From the NCBI RefSeq assembly GCF_004011155.1, contig NZ_RJWG01000004.1, positions 124,528-188,527 on the forward strand: a stretch of DNA of 64,000 bases, read 5' to 3'. A program made the position numbers and the translations under genes. The notes below the pieces were generated by a model. It ran no database searches. It worked only from the letters and a program-made list of their open reading frames with translations, and was not told the origin of the DNA. Origin of the DNA: Clostridium prolinivorans. Its GTDB lineage: Bacteria; Bacillota; Clostridia; Clostridiales; Clostridiaceae. Of the stretch, positions 9,199 through 18,487 are shown one piece after another; position 1 is the first letter of the stretch; every line of letters starts with the position of its first letter.

Positions 9199-11340
9199 TT
9201 ATATTGTTTTTTTAATAACTTTTAATTCATGTAATGCTCTTGTAGCCATTACATAATTTATTTTATTTTTATTTTCATTATTAATATTTTTAATTAAAAT
9301 TACAGCATCAAATTCAAGACCTTTTGCAAAATATGAAGGAATAATTACAGTACCTCCAGTGTACAATATATCCTCATTATCGATAATTTTTGCATAAGTT
9401 ATAGATTTTAAATATTTTCCTATATTTTTAGTTTCTTCTAAGTTTGTGCATACTACTGCTATATTTTCATAACCTTTTTCTTCAAATTTTTTTAAAGAAG
9501 TAGTTATATTTTCTATTAATTCTTCTTCACTTTTTGCAGTTTCTTCTATTACAGGTTCACCTTTTCTTACAAGTGGTACTATTTTATTATCTTCTATATA
9601 TTTATTTGCATATTCCATTATTTCTTTTGTAGATCTATAACTTTTTTCTAAAATAAAGTGTTCTACATTTAAAGAAGGAAGTATTTTTTCAAGTTGGAGC
9701 ATTGGTGTTTCACCTTTAATAGGTAAAATTCTTTGGCTTTTATCACCTACTATAGTCATAGAGCTGCATTTTGTAAGTTCTTTTATAAGTAAAAACTGCA
9801 CAGCACTATAATCTTGTGCTTCATCTATTACCACATGTTTAATTTCTTCTTTTAACTTTAATCCTTCAAGCTTTACTTTTAGATAAAGAATAGGTGCAAG
9901 ATCGTGTTGTGTTAAATTTTTATTTTTATTAAATTTCATATAAAGCTCTATAACATCAGGATTATTAAGCCATGAAAGCTCTTTTTTAGCTTTCATAACT
10001 TCTTCTATAACTTCTCTTATTTCTATTTTTCTATTTAAATTAAGAGAAGTTTCATGTATTTCAAGTTCAGTTTTTGAAAGCTTTGAAATTTTCTCCTGAT
10101 ATTCTTTTTGTATTTTCCTTACCTTTTCGTCTCTTGCATCTCTAAGCTTTAAAAATATAATTCTCTTTATCTTATTACTTCTTCTAAATAAAGGCATATC
10201 TTTATAATACTTTTTAAATAATTCTTCTATTTCATAAGAGCTTAATATAACTTTATCATAAAATTTAATATCTTTTGGTTTAAAATATTCTGCATCAATG
10301 TTTGAAATAAAATTATCCAATTCTTTTATATAATCTATAGAACTTTTATGAATTATATCTTCTATAAATTCTTTATCTTCTTTTAATACTTTTTCCATAT
10401 ATTCTTTAAAATCCATTATAGAATTTAATCCTAAAATATTCATAGCAAAATCAGTAAAAGTTGTTTGTCTTACGCCTACTTCTCCAAGGCTTGGCAAAAC
10501 TGTACTTATATACTCCATAAAAATGCTATTAGGCCCTAATATAAGAACCTTATCTTGAAGAGTATCTCTATAATTATATAAAAGATAAGCAACTCTATGA
10601 AGAGCTATGGTAGTTTTTCCACTACCTGCTACTCCATTTACAACAATAGTTTTTTCTTTAGGTTGTCTTATTAAATTATCTTGCTCTTCCTGAATTGTCA
10701 TTATTATATCTCTAAGTTTAGAAGTTGTATTACCGCTTAAAATCAATTGAAGTATTTCATCTTTAACATCTAAAGCTGAATCAAACATTCCCTGAAGCTT
10801 TCCTTTTTTAATTATAAACTGTCTTTTTAAAAGTATATCTACATTTATTTTACCAGCAGGAGCAGTATAAGAGTTTTTACCAAGTTTACTAGTATAAAAA
10901 AGTGCAGATATTGGTGCCCTCCAATCTACTATAACAGGCTCATATTCTCCTTCTGGTGTCATTCCAAATCTCCCTATATATATACTCTCTACATCTTGGT
11001 AATTTTCTTCTTTAAAATCTACTCTTCCAAAATAAGGAGTTCCTAAAAGCAGTGTTAATTCTTTAAGCCTTTTATCTATGGCTTTATAAGTTTCTTCTTT
11101 TATAAATCTTTCATGGTCAAAGTATTCAGCAACCTTATCTTCGTCATCTCTATATTCATCTAAAGCATTTTTTCTATAATCTTTAATAAATTCAGAAGCT
11201 TCTTTCCTCTTATTTATATAATTTAATATTTCTTTATTTATTATAGAAATTACTTCTTGAAGTTTTTCTTTTTCTAAATTAAGCTGCATCTCTTTCTCTA
11301 TGCTCAATTCTTTTTCTAAACTTAAATCGATATTTTCCAT
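9199..11340 (-). CDS. helD: HelD-like RNA polymerase recycling ATPase (UvrD-type helicase family)
   Basis: 713 residues. HelD proteins are UvrD/Rep-like superfamily 1 ATPases that bind RNA polymerase and help release it from nucleic acid. The N-terminus is a long charged coiled-coil region (roughly residues 1-60). Walker A is GVAGSGKTTIAL (about residue 240), Walker B is HVVIDEAQDYS, and the family motif SQRILPIKGETP follows. The C-terminal helicase half is short and ends VMATRALHELKV. The start is ATG at 11340, 14 bases after ftsH, so the two are probably one transcript. A conventional DNA helicase is less likely given the HelD-style N-terminal extension and the gap between Walker A and B. 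Confidence 0.85.
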   Translation of the reverse strand: MENIDLSLEKELSIEKEMQLNLEKEKLQEVISIINKEILNYINKRKEASEFIKDYRKNALDEYRDDEDKVAEYFDHERFIKEETYKAIDKRLKELTLLLGTPYFGRVDFKEENYQDVESIYIGRFGMTPEGEYEPVIVDWRAPISALFYTSKLGKNSYTAPAGKINVDILLKRQFIIKKGKLQGMFDSALDVKDEILQLILSGNTTSKLRDIIMTIQEEQDNLIRQPKEKTIVVNGVAGSGKTTIALHRVAYLLYNYRDTLQDKVLILGPNSIFMEYISTVLPSLGEVGVRQTTFTDFAMNILGLNSIMDFKEYMEKVLKEDKEFIEDIIHKSSIDYIKELDNFISNIDAEYFKPKDIKFYDKVILSSYEIEELFKKYYKDMPLFRRSNKIKRIIFLKLRDARDEKVRKIQKEYQEKISKLSKTELEIHETSLNLNRKIEIREVIEEVMKAKKELSWLNNPDVIELYMKFNKNKNLTQHDLAPILYLKVKLEGLKLKEEIKHVVIDEAQDYSAVQFLLIKELTKCSSMTIVGDKSQRILPIKGETPMLQLEKILPSLNVEHFILEKSYRSTKEIMEYANKYIEDNKIVPLVRKGEPVIEETAKSEEELIENITTSLKKFEEKGYENIAVVCTNLEETKNIGKYLKSITYAKIIDNEDILYTGGTVIIPSYFAKGLEFDAVILIKNINNENKNKINYVMATRALHELKVIKKTI

Positions 11341-11354
11341 AAATATCTTTCCCC

Positions 11355-13169
11355 TTATTTTATTATTTCTGTTTCTTCTTTAACAAGGGCCATAAATTCA
11401 TCGCCCATTATAGTTTCTTTTTCTAAAAGTCTTTGAGCAATTTTTCTCATAAGTTCTTTATTATTTTCTAGAATACTTCTAGCTTTATCATGAGCTTCTT
11501 TTATTATTTTTAAAGTTTCCTCATCTATTAATGCAGCGGTTTCTGCACTACAATTTTGAACAGGTCTTCCATCTAAATATCTATTAGATGGAGATTCAAG
11601 TCCCATCATATCAAATCTTTCACTCATACCATACATTGTTACCATACTTCTTGCTGACTGAGTAGCTTTTTCAATATCATTAGATGCTCCTGTTGAAATT
11701 GAACCAAACTCTACTTCTTCTGCTGCTCTTCCTCCTAGAAGTATAGCTATCTCATTAAATAATTCTTCTTTTGTTAAAAGATACTTTTCTTCTTCTGGAA
11801 GTTGTAGAGTATACCCTAAAGCACCCATAGTTCTTGGAACAATTGTTATTTTATGAACTGGATCTGTTCCTTTTAAAAGAGCTGCCACAAGCGCATGCCC
11901 AACTTCATGAAAAGCTACTGTTTTCTTTTCTTTCTCTGACATTATTCTATCTTTTTTCTCTTTACCAGCTATTATAACCTCAATAGCTTCTTCTAAATCT
12001 TCTTGTATTATTTCGTTTCTTGAATGTTTAACAGCTCTTAAAGCTGCTTCATTTACTATATTAGCAAGATCTGCTCCTACAACTCCTGGAGTTGCTTTTG
12101 CTATTGCTTCTACATTTATATCAGGAGAATATTTTACATTTTTTAAATGAACTTTTAATATAGCTTCTCTTCCTTTTAAATCTGGTCTATCTACAATAAC
12201 TCTTCTGTCAAATCTTCCTGGTCTTAAAAGCGCTTTATCAAGAATTTCAGGTCTATTAGTTGCAGCAAGTATTACTACAGGTTTAGATGAATCAAATCCA
12301 TCCATCTCTGATAAAAGCTGATTTAAAGTTTGTTCTCTTTCATCGTTACCACCTACATTTGCATCTCTAGTTTTTCCTATAGCATCTATTTCATCGATAA
12401 ATATTATACATGGAGCTTTTTCTGCAGCCTGCTTAAATAAATCTCTAACTCTTGCTGCTCCCATACCAACAAACATTTCTACAAATTCAGAACCAGACAT
12501 AGAAAAGAAAGGAACCTTAGCCTCTCCTGCTACAGCTTTTGCCAAAAGAGTTTTTCCTGTTCCTGGAGGTCCTACTAAAAGTGCACCCTTAGGAAGTTTA
12601 GCTCCAATATCTGTATATTTTTTAGGATTATGAAGAAAATCAACAATTTCAGCCAAAGATTCTTTAGCTTCATCTTGTCCTGCTACATCTGCAAAAGTTT
12701 TACCAGTTTCATTTTCTGCATAAAGCTTTGCATTGCTTTTGCCAAAGGACATAACTCCGCTCCCCATTTTTTTATCTAATCTTCCAAATATAAGCCTTCC
12801 AACAAAGGTAAATAATATTATTGGTAATACCCAGTTAAAGAAGAAATTTTTAATTGGATTATTATCAGGAGCAATTCCACCATATTTAACTCCTGAAGCT
12901 TCTAATTTTTCAATTAACTTAGGATCATTTAAATTTACAGTATATAAAATTTTTTTAATACCATCCTCTGTCTGCTTAGGTATAATTATTATTCTGTCTT
13001 TTGAAATTTGGACTTCTTCTATTTTCTTTTCATTAAGTAAATTTAAAAATTCATTATATTTAATTGATTGACTTTTTACATCTGCTAATACAAAATTTAA
13101 AATCATTAATATAATTGCAGCTCCCATTATATAATAGGCTGCATATTTTAATTTTTTATTGTCAAACAT
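11355..13169 (-). CDS. ftsH: FtsH-family membrane AAA+ zinc protease
   Basis: 604 residues. FtsH is a membrane-anchored ATP-dependent protease. Two N-terminal membrane segments (about residues 8-30 and 108-128) flank an FtsH extracellular domain. Walker A is GPPGTGKT, Walker B is IIFIDEIDA, and the second region of homology contains NRPEILDKALLRPGRFDRR. The zinc site is HEVGH, where most FtsH have HEAGH; the third ligand is probably the Asp in ASNDIEKAT. The start is ATG at 13169 with AAGGAG upstream. Expression seems to start from the promoter at 13391-13419, giving a leader of about 215 bases. Clostridia often have more than one ftsH; whether this is the main copy cannot be told here. Confidence 0.93.
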   Translation of the reverse strand: MFDNKKLKYAAYYIMGAAIILMILNFVLADVKSQSIKYNEFLNLLNEKKIEEVQISKDRIIIIPKQTEDGIKKILYTVNLNDPKLIEKLEASGVKYGGIAPDNNPIKNFFFNWVLPIILFTFVGRLIFGRLDKKMGSGVMSFGKSNAKLYAENETGKTFADVAGQDEAKESLAEIVDFLHNPKKYTDIGAKLPKGALLVGPPGTGKTLLAKAVAGEAKVPFFSMSGSEFVEMFVGMGAARVRDLFKQAAEKAPCIIFIDEIDAIGKTRDANVGGNDEREQTLNQLLSEMDGFDSSKPVVILAATNRPEILDKALLRPGRFDRRVIVDRPDLKGREAILKVHLKNVKYSPDINVEAIAKATPGVVGADLANIVNEAALRAVKHSRNEIIQEDLEEAIEVIIAGKEKKDRIMSEKEKKTVAFHEVGHALVAALLKGTDPVHKITIVPRTMGALGYTLQLPEEEKYLLTKEELFNEIAILLGGRAAEEVEFGSISTGASNDIEKATQSARSMVTMYGMSERFDMMGLESPSNRYLDGRPVQNCSAETAALIDEETLKIIKEAHDKARSILENNKELMRKIAQRLLEKETIMGDEFMALVKEETEIIK

Positions 13170-13390
13170 TATATTCTCCTTTCTTTTTATATAAAATTTT
13201 ATTTAATATAAAATTTCAATACAATAAAATGTATTAAACACTATATATTAAGATTATAAACTAAAAAATAAAACTTACATACCTCTTTAATAAAATATTT
13301 AAAATTATTTATTATTTTATACAATATTATTTTCTATAAAATTAGTCAAATTATTAAAAGCAAAAAATTTATTTTATTTTTTATTAAATT

Positions 13391-13419
13391 CTTATATATA
13401 TTTATATGAAAATCTTCAA
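13391..13419 (-). promoter_or_regulatory. ftsH-helD promoter
   Basis: On the minus strand, -35 TTGAAG (13414-13419) and -10 TATAAG (13391-13396) have a 17-base spacer. The LexA-type palindrome abuts the -35 element. Predicted from sequence only. Confidence 0.5.
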
Positions 13420-13432
13420 GAACATATGTTCG
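13419..13432. promoter_or_regulatory. LexA-type SOS box
   Basis: AGAACATATGTTCG contains the 12-bp perfect palindrome GAACATATGTTC and matches the Bacillus/Clostridium LexA consensus CRAACRNRYGTTYG at 13 of 14 positions. It lies between the divergent promoters of ftsH and the sigma-factor gene, ten bases before the -35 of the latter. A role in DNA-damage control of one or both genes is inferred. Confidence 0.65.
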
Positions 13433-13441
13433 TATTCTGTT

Positions 13442-13470
13442 TTGCTAAAAAGTAAAAATTATCATAATAT
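13442..13470 (+). promoter_or_regulatory. promoter of the sigma-factor gene
   Basis: -35 TTGCTA (13442-13447) and -10 TAATAT (13465-13470) have a 17-base spacer. The start site would be near 13477, giving a leader of about 60 bases that contains two short palindromes. Confidence 0.5.
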
Positions 13471-13537
13471 ATCCTAAAGTTTTATTATATTATTGCTAGC
13501 AAAATTAAAAAGCCGGCTCTTTTTAGGAGTGTATATT

Positions 13538-14095
13538 ATGAATTTAGAAGAATTAGTATTAAAAGCAAAAAATGGAGACAATGAATCACTTATAGAAATA
13601 CTTAATAGATTTAAAGGATTTATTTATAAAACATCTAAAGAAATTTATATAAGTGGATATGATACTGAAGATTTACTCCAAATTGGTTATATGAGCCTTA
13701 TAAATGCTGTTTTTAAATTTGACTTAAATAAAAATAAAAATTTTACATCTTATGCAACTTCAGCTATAAAAAATAACTTTTATTATGAAATCCGTCAAAA
13801 AAGCAGATATAACGCTGAATCCAGCTTAAATAAAGAATTAGATGACGGTATTGAATTTATTGAAAATTTAGTTTCTAATGAAAACTTAGAAGAAAAAGTC
13901 CTCTTAAAAGAAGATATATACAGTTTATATAAAGCACTAAAACTTCTTGAACCTGAAGAAATAGAACTTATAAATTATGTCTATTTTAAACATGGAAAAC
14001 TAAAGGAATATTCTAAAATCAAAAATATGAATTATGTTACATGTATAAAATTTAAAGAAAAAATTTTAAAAAAGCTAAAAAAACTTATGGAATAA
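13538..14095 (+). CDS. small sigma-70 family sigma factor, UviA/TcdR/BotR-like
   Basis: 185 residues, starting at the ATG at 13538 with AGGAG eight bases upstream; the longer frame from 13493 has no ribosome site. The N-terminal half looks like sigma region 2: DLLQIGYMSLINAVFKFD and the FTSYATSAIKNNFYYEIRQ block match the core-binding and -10-recognition helices. The C-terminal half, LEPEEIELINYVYF and what follows to the end, resembles a region-4 helix-turn-helix. Size and two-domain layout fit the clostridial group that drives toxin and bacteriocin genes (TcdR, BotR, TetR, UviA); UviA is UV-inducible. The LexA-type box upstream fits that comparison. No toxin or bacteriocin gene lies in the window. 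A generic ECF-like sigma factor is the alternative. Confidence 0.75.
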   Translation: MNLEELVLKAKNGDNESLIEILNRFKGFIYKTSKEIYISGYDTEDLLQIGYMSLINAVFKFDLNKNKNFTSYATSAIKNNFYYEIRQKSRYNAESSLNKELDDGIEFIENLVSNENLEEKVLLKEDIYSLYKALKLLEPEEIELINYVYFKHGKLKEYSKIKNMNYVTCIKFKEKILKKLKKLME

Positions 14096-14138
14096 ATTTA
14101 AAGTGCCGCAAAGCCATTCTTTGTGGCACTTTAAATTT
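14094..14138. terminator. bidirectional terminator between sigma factor and SNF2 helicase
   Basis: A 20-bp stem with a single G-U/mismatch position and a 5-base loop; the arms carry AAAGTGCC and GGCACTTT. It lies between convergent genes and begins within the sigma-factor stop codon. T-rich tails are present on both strands. Confidence 0.85.
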
Positions 14139-14151
14139 ATTGTCCATATTT

Positions 14152-17100
14152 TTAAATACTTTCATCATAACTAAATAAATCTTCAAGTTCTTCTTTGGTA
14201 AGAGTAGAGATAATACTGCTCTCTGCGTCAGTACTTTGAACAACTTTTTCTATTATATCTTTTTTCTTTTCTTGAATATTAAATATCTTTTCTTCTATTG
14301 TTCCTTTTGCTATTAATTTAATAACTTCTACAGTTTTTGTTTGCCCTATTCTATGCGCTCTATCTGTTGCTTGGTCTTCTACTGCTGGATTCCACCAAGG
14401 ATCGAAATGAATAACTATATCAGCACCAGTTAAATTAAGCCCAAAACCTCCTGCTTTAAGTGAAATTAAGAATACATCTCTGTTTCCTTCATTAAATTCT
14501 GATGCCATGTTTAGCCTATCTTCGCTTTTAGTAGCCCCATCAAGATAAAAATAGTCTATATCCTTTTGCTTAAGCATGACAGCAATTTTTTTAAGCACTG
14601 ATGTAAATTGTGAAAAAATAAGAATTCTATGATTTTCATTTAAAGATTCATCTAAAATTTCACTAAGTGCATTCATTTTCCCACTTTCACCTTCAAAATC
14701 AGGAAGAACAACTGATGGATCACAGCATACTTGTCTTAATCTTGTTAACGAAGATAATATATTTATTTTATTCTTTCCATCAAATTTAGTTTCAAATTCT
14801 TTTCTTATTTGATTTCTAGCATTATTAACATAAGCCATATATACAATTTTTTGCTCTTCTGTCATATCCACTACAATTTTATGCTCTATTTTAGGTGGAA
14901 GTTCATTCATAACCTCACTTTTTAATCTCCTAAGCATAAAAGGCTCTATATGCTTTTTTAATGCTTCTAAAGCATTTTTATCTCTTTGTACTATTATTGG
15001 CTCTACATATACTTTATTAAATTTTGTTTTTGATAAAAGATATCCTGGCATAATAAAATCAAATACTGACCAAAGTTCTAAAAGTGAATTTTCCATAGGA
15101 GTACCTGTAAGAGCAAAATATCCTTTTGCTTTTATTTTTTTTACTGCTCTTGCATTTCCTGTATAAGAATTCTTTATCTGCTGAGCTTCATCTATAAAAC
15201 AATAACTAAACTCAATCTCTTCAAAATAAGATATATCGTTTCTAAGTACTGCATAAGATGTTATAACTAAGTCATAATCATTTATATCTTTGATTTTAGA
15301 TAATCTTTCACTCTTTTTCCCATATACAACCAATGTTTTTAGATTAGGTGCAAATTTTTTAACTTCCATTACCCAGTTATACACAAGGGATGTAGGTACA
15401 ACTACAAGTACAGGATTTTCATGTTTTGAAGCTTCAGATGCAATAAATGCTATAGCTTGAAGAGTTTTACCTAGTCCCATTTCATCTGCTAATATTCCTC
15501 CAAATCCATAAGATGCAAGAGTTTTAAGCCATTTAAAACCAATTTTTTGATACGGTCTCATAACTTTCTCTAAGTAATCTGGTAATGTAAAATCTATATC
15601 TTTTACCTTTTCAATGTTTTCAACTAACTCTTTATATTTTTTATTTTTTTCTACATATAAAGATTCATTTTCTTTTAAATATTGTTCTACATATAAAGCA
15701 TTATACTTAGAAGCTAAAAGTACACCATCGTTTTCTAAATTTCCTTCACCTTCTAAGTAGTCAACAAGATTTATAAGATTCTTTAAAGTTTTATCACTAA
15801 GTGATATATATCCTCCATTTAAAAGTTTATAATATCTTTCATTATTTTTTACTGCTTCAAATATCTTCTTAAATTCACTACTGCTTACCCCTTTTATAGA
15901 AAAACTAAATTCTAAAAGACCGTCTTCTCTTATAGATGCACTTACTTTATAATCTGAACTATCATATACTCTTAGATTTTTAAATGAATCACTTAAAGTA
16001 ACCTCGCCAATTTTTTTTAGTTTTTCTATTCCTTCAGATAAGAAATCTAAAATTTTATCTTCATCTTCTATTACAAAGCTTTTTCTAGTTATTTCAAAAC
16101 CTAAGCTTTTTATAATATCTATTATCATCATTTCTTTCTGAAGCTGTCTATTATTTATCTTTGCTGCAGCTTTGAATTTGCTATCACTAAACATATCTAA
16201 TTCAATATCATCATATATAAATTTTAATGATAAAGATATACCGCTTAAAGTTTTATCTAATTCCATATAAGTTTTAAAATTTATATTTTCAAAAAGCTTA
16301 TTTAAAGCATTTGCTGTTTCTTTAGATTTATCAAAAACTTCAACACTTTCACTTATATTTTTTAAAAGCGGAATTAATTCATTTTTTACTTTTCTATTAC
16401 TTTGCTTTATAGAAATTGTATTATCATTTTCATAAAGCATTTCTTTATAATATTCTAAATAATCTTTTATTTGCTGAATAGTTGGAACATATATATTTTT
16501 ATTGTAAAAGAAATATTTACCTTGTCCTGTTATATCTATAGGAAGTTCATTTAATTGTTTTAAAATCCAATCTCCTTCTCCTATTTTTGTAAGTTCAAAT
16601 TTTAATGGTAAATCTTCATTTATAATCTTTACTTTTTTGTATAATATATTATTTATTTCTAAATTAAAACTTCTTCCATATAACATTTGAAAAATAAGTT
16701 CTAAAGTCTCTATATTTATAATTACCTTTTTTCTATCGTATAAACCAATAGTACTTTTTATAACAGGTGCAGAAGATATTATATTTAAAAATACAGTATC
16801 TCTTTCATTAAAATAATGTTCTTTAGGCTTAAAAGCAAAACCTCCTTCACAGCTTACATTATAATTTTTAAATTTAAAAGCGTTAAGAAAATCTCTTGCA
16901 TCGCTTACAGTATAAGTCTTGTCTTCTCCAACCATAAACTCTAAAGTTATTTCTCTTAAATTTTCACGAATATAAAATCCAATAATAAAATCTAATTTTA
17001 AAAGCACCTTTTTTTCAATGATCTTTTTAGTAATAGATTCTTCTTTTTTATTATTTTCTTTTACTTTATTTACATACTCCCGTGTTAATTTAGTTTCATC

Positions 17101-17436
17101 TTCGCCTTTAATCTTTTCTTTACCTCTTATTTGCCTTAAATAAGCAGCTACTATATGTTTGCAAGCTTTATTTTTTTTACTGCTTTGAAATTCATTACAA
17201 TCACAGTTAAATTCTTCTATAATACCTCTTTTGCAATTTAAAAGTATATACGCATTATTTGTATTTTCACTTACCATATCTTCTTTAACTTTAGCATGTA
17301 TTTCCAAAAGATTGGGATTTTCTTCTTTTTCACTAAAAAAAGCTTTAATTCCACCATTTAGGTAAAGCTTTTCCCCTTTTTCAAAAGTTAAATTTCCAGT
17401 TTCTTTTTTTATAATTTTTTCAGTAAAAGTTTCCAA
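14152..17436 (-). CDS. SWIM zinc-finger SNF2-family helicase/ATPase
   Basis: 1094 residues from the TTG at 17434-17436, which has AGAGGTG six bases upstream; the GTG at 17445 is itself part of that ribosome site. The N-terminus has a SWIM zinc finger (CDCNEFQ, then CKHIVAAYL: Cys-x-Cys...Cys-x-His), followed by a long bacterial SNF2-associated region. The ATPase core begins near residue 635: DEMGLGKTLQAIAF (Walker A), FIDEAQQIKN (DEAQ variant of Walker B), LTGTPMENSLLELWS (motif III), and in the C-terminal lobe DRAHRIGQTK (motif VI). Such bacterial proteins are ATP-driven translocases on DNA or nucleoprotein, related to RapA/HepA; the precise role of this subgroup is not known. It appears to be a single-gene unit. 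Confidence 0.88.
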   Translation of the reverse strand: METFTEKIIKKETGNLTFEKGEKLYLNGGIKAFFSEKEENPNLLEIHAKVKEDMVSENTNNAYILLNCKRGIIEEFNCDCNEFQSSKKNKACKHIVAAYLRQIRGKEKIKGEDETKLTREYVNKVKENNKKEESITKKIIEKKVLLKLDFIIGFYIRENLREITLEFMVGEDKTYTVSDARDFLNAFKFKNYNVSCEGGFAFKPKEHYFNERDTVFLNIISSAPVIKSTIGLYDRKKVIINIETLELIFQMLYGRSFNLEINNILYKKVKIINEDLPLKFELTKIGEGDWILKQLNELPIDITGQGKYFFYNKNIYVPTIQQIKDYLEYYKEMLYENDNTISIKQSNRKVKNELIPLLKNISESVEVFDKSKETANALNKLFENINFKTYMELDKTLSGISLSLKFIYDDIELDMFSDSKFKAAAKINNRQLQKEMMIIDIIKSLGFEITRKSFVIEDEDKILDFLSEGIEKLKKIGEVTLSDSFKNLRVYDSSDYKVSASIREDGLLEFSFSIKGVSSSEFKKIFEAVKNNERYYKLLNGGYISLSDKTLKNLINLVDYLEGEGNLENDGVLLASKYNALYVEQYLKENESLYVEKNKKYKELVENIEKVKDIDFTLPDYLEKVMRPYQKIGFKWLKTLASYGFGGILADEMGLGKTLQAIAFIASEASKHENPVLVVVPTSLVYNWVMEVKKFAPNLKTLVVYGKKSERLSKIKDINDYDLVITSYAVLRNDISYFEEIEFSYCFIDEAQQIKNSYTGNARAVKKIKAKGYFALTGTPMENSLLELWSVFDFIMPGYLLSKTKFNKVYVEPIIVQRDKNALEALKKHIEPFMLRRLKSEVMNELPPKIEHKIVVDMTEEQKIVYMAYVNNARNQIRKEFETKFDGKNKINILSSLTRLRQVCCDPSVVLPDFEGESGKMNALSEILDESLNENHRILIFSQFTSVLKKIAVMLKQKDIDYFYLDGATKSEDRLNMASEFNEGNRDVFLISLKAGGFGLNLTGADIVIHFDPWWNPAVEDQATDRAHRIGQTKTVEVIKLIAKGTIEEKIFNIQEKKKDIIEKVVQSTDAESSIISTLTKEELEDLFSYDESI

Positions 17437-17752
17437 TAAAAGCACCTCTTATTTCTATATCTAGTATATTTTTAGTATATCCTTTCATTTAAATATTTTT
17501 CAATAAATAAAAAACATGCAAAAGCTCAAGCCTTATGCCTGAGCTTTAATTGTGTTATTAATCATTAAAATATATGCTTTTATAAAAATGCATTTTAAAT
17601 GTGATTAACCAACATTTGTATTAATTTTATTTATATTAAAATTAATATTTATATTTAATTTTATGCTTTATATTATTAATATTAACATTTTTTATAAATT
17701 TTATCAATATCATATTTCCATTGACAAAAGATTAAATAAATTATAGAGTTTT
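17437..17752. other. AT-rich spacer downstream of the cbi operon
   Basis: About 315 bases. It contains the hairpin at 17521-17546 and otherwise only A/T-rich DNA between the cbiO stop and the SNF2 start. No gene or clear promoter was seen. Confidence 0.55.
17521..17546 (-). terminator. terminator downstream of the cbiMQO operon
   Basis: A stem pairing AAAGCTCAGGC with GCTTGAGCTTT (minus strand), with minor mismatches, followed by TTGCATGTTTTTT. It lies about 205 bases after the cbiO stop, an unusually long untranslated tail for such a compact operon. Confidence 0.65.
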
Positions 17753-18487
17753 TTACAATTTTTGTAATCGTAAAGGTATTTCAAGAGAGCTTTCTTCCAT
17801 AAGATTTTCATTAGATAAAATTTCTTTTGTCAATCCATCTGCTATAATAAATCCTTCCTTTATTATTATAGTTCTTTCGCAAAGTTCCCATATCATATCC
17901 ATATCATGCGATGCAATAATTTTTGTATGATTAAATTCCTTTAAAAGATTTATAAGCCTTCTTCTAGATTTAGGATCTAAGGATGTTGTTGGCTCGTCCA
18001 TTATAAGAATATCTGGTTCCATAGAAAGTACAGAAGCTATTGCTGCTGCTCTTTTTTCTCCTTCAGATAATCTATATGGTGCCTTATCTTTAAGATGAAG
18101 TATTCCAACAGTCTGGAGAGCTTTTATAACTCTTCTTTCTACTTCTCTTTCTTCTAATTTAAAATTTCTTAGCCCAAAAGCCACATCATCATAAACTGTG
18201 GGCATAAAAAGCTGGTCATCTGCATTTTGAAATACTAATCCTACCTTTTGACGAATTAACGGAAGATTTTTCTTTGTTAATGGAATATCTCCAATATTTA
18301 TTTCTCCTTTGCTTGGGAAAAAAACGCCTAAAATTATGTTTAATAAAGTTGATTTCCCAGCACCATTAGCCCCTACAATTCCAACAGTTTCTCCATAATT
18401 TATTTTAAAATCTATACCATTTAAAGCTTTATTTCCATCTGGATATGAATAATGTACATTTTTAACTTCTATAAAATGGTGAGTCAT
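17753..18487 (-). CDS. cbiO: ECF transporter ATP-binding protein (cobalt/nickel)
   Basis: 244 residues. It is the ATPase of a group I energy-coupling factor importer. Walker A is GANGAGKSTLLN, the ABC signature is RLSEGEKRAAAIAS (LSEGE variant), Walker B is DILIMDEPTT, and the switch His lies in IIASHDMDM. The start ATG at 18487 overlaps the cbiQ stop by four bases, so translation is coupled. It is the third gene of cbiM-cbiQ-cbiO. Confidence 0.93.
   Translation of the reverse strand: MTHHFIEVKNVHYSYPDGNKALNGIDFKINYGETVGIVGANGAGKSTLLNIILGVFFPSKGEINIGDIPLTKKNLPLIRQKVGLVFQNADDQLFMPTVYDDVAFGLRNFKLEEREVERRVIKALQTVGILHLKDKAPYRLSEGEKRAAAIASVLSMEPDILIMDEPTTSLDPKSRRRLINLLKEFNHTKIIASHDMDMIWELCERTIIIKEGFIIADGLTKEILSNENLMEESSLEIPLRLQKL

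Larger units (their letters stand above)
13170..13537. other. divergent regulatory region between ftsH and the sigma factor
   Basis: About 370 bases. The left 200 are A/T-rich without visible structure. The right part holds back-to-back promoters, a LexA-type box between them, and two small palindromes in the sigma-factor leader: TTGCTAGCAA at 13493-13502, and a self-complementary stretch around AGCCGGCT at 13507-13524, just before the ribosome site. Confidence 0.7.

Noticed and set aside
12733-13071. 112-codon open frame on the plus strand
   Set aside because: Antisense to the FtsH N-terminal part; composition only reflects the complementary gene.
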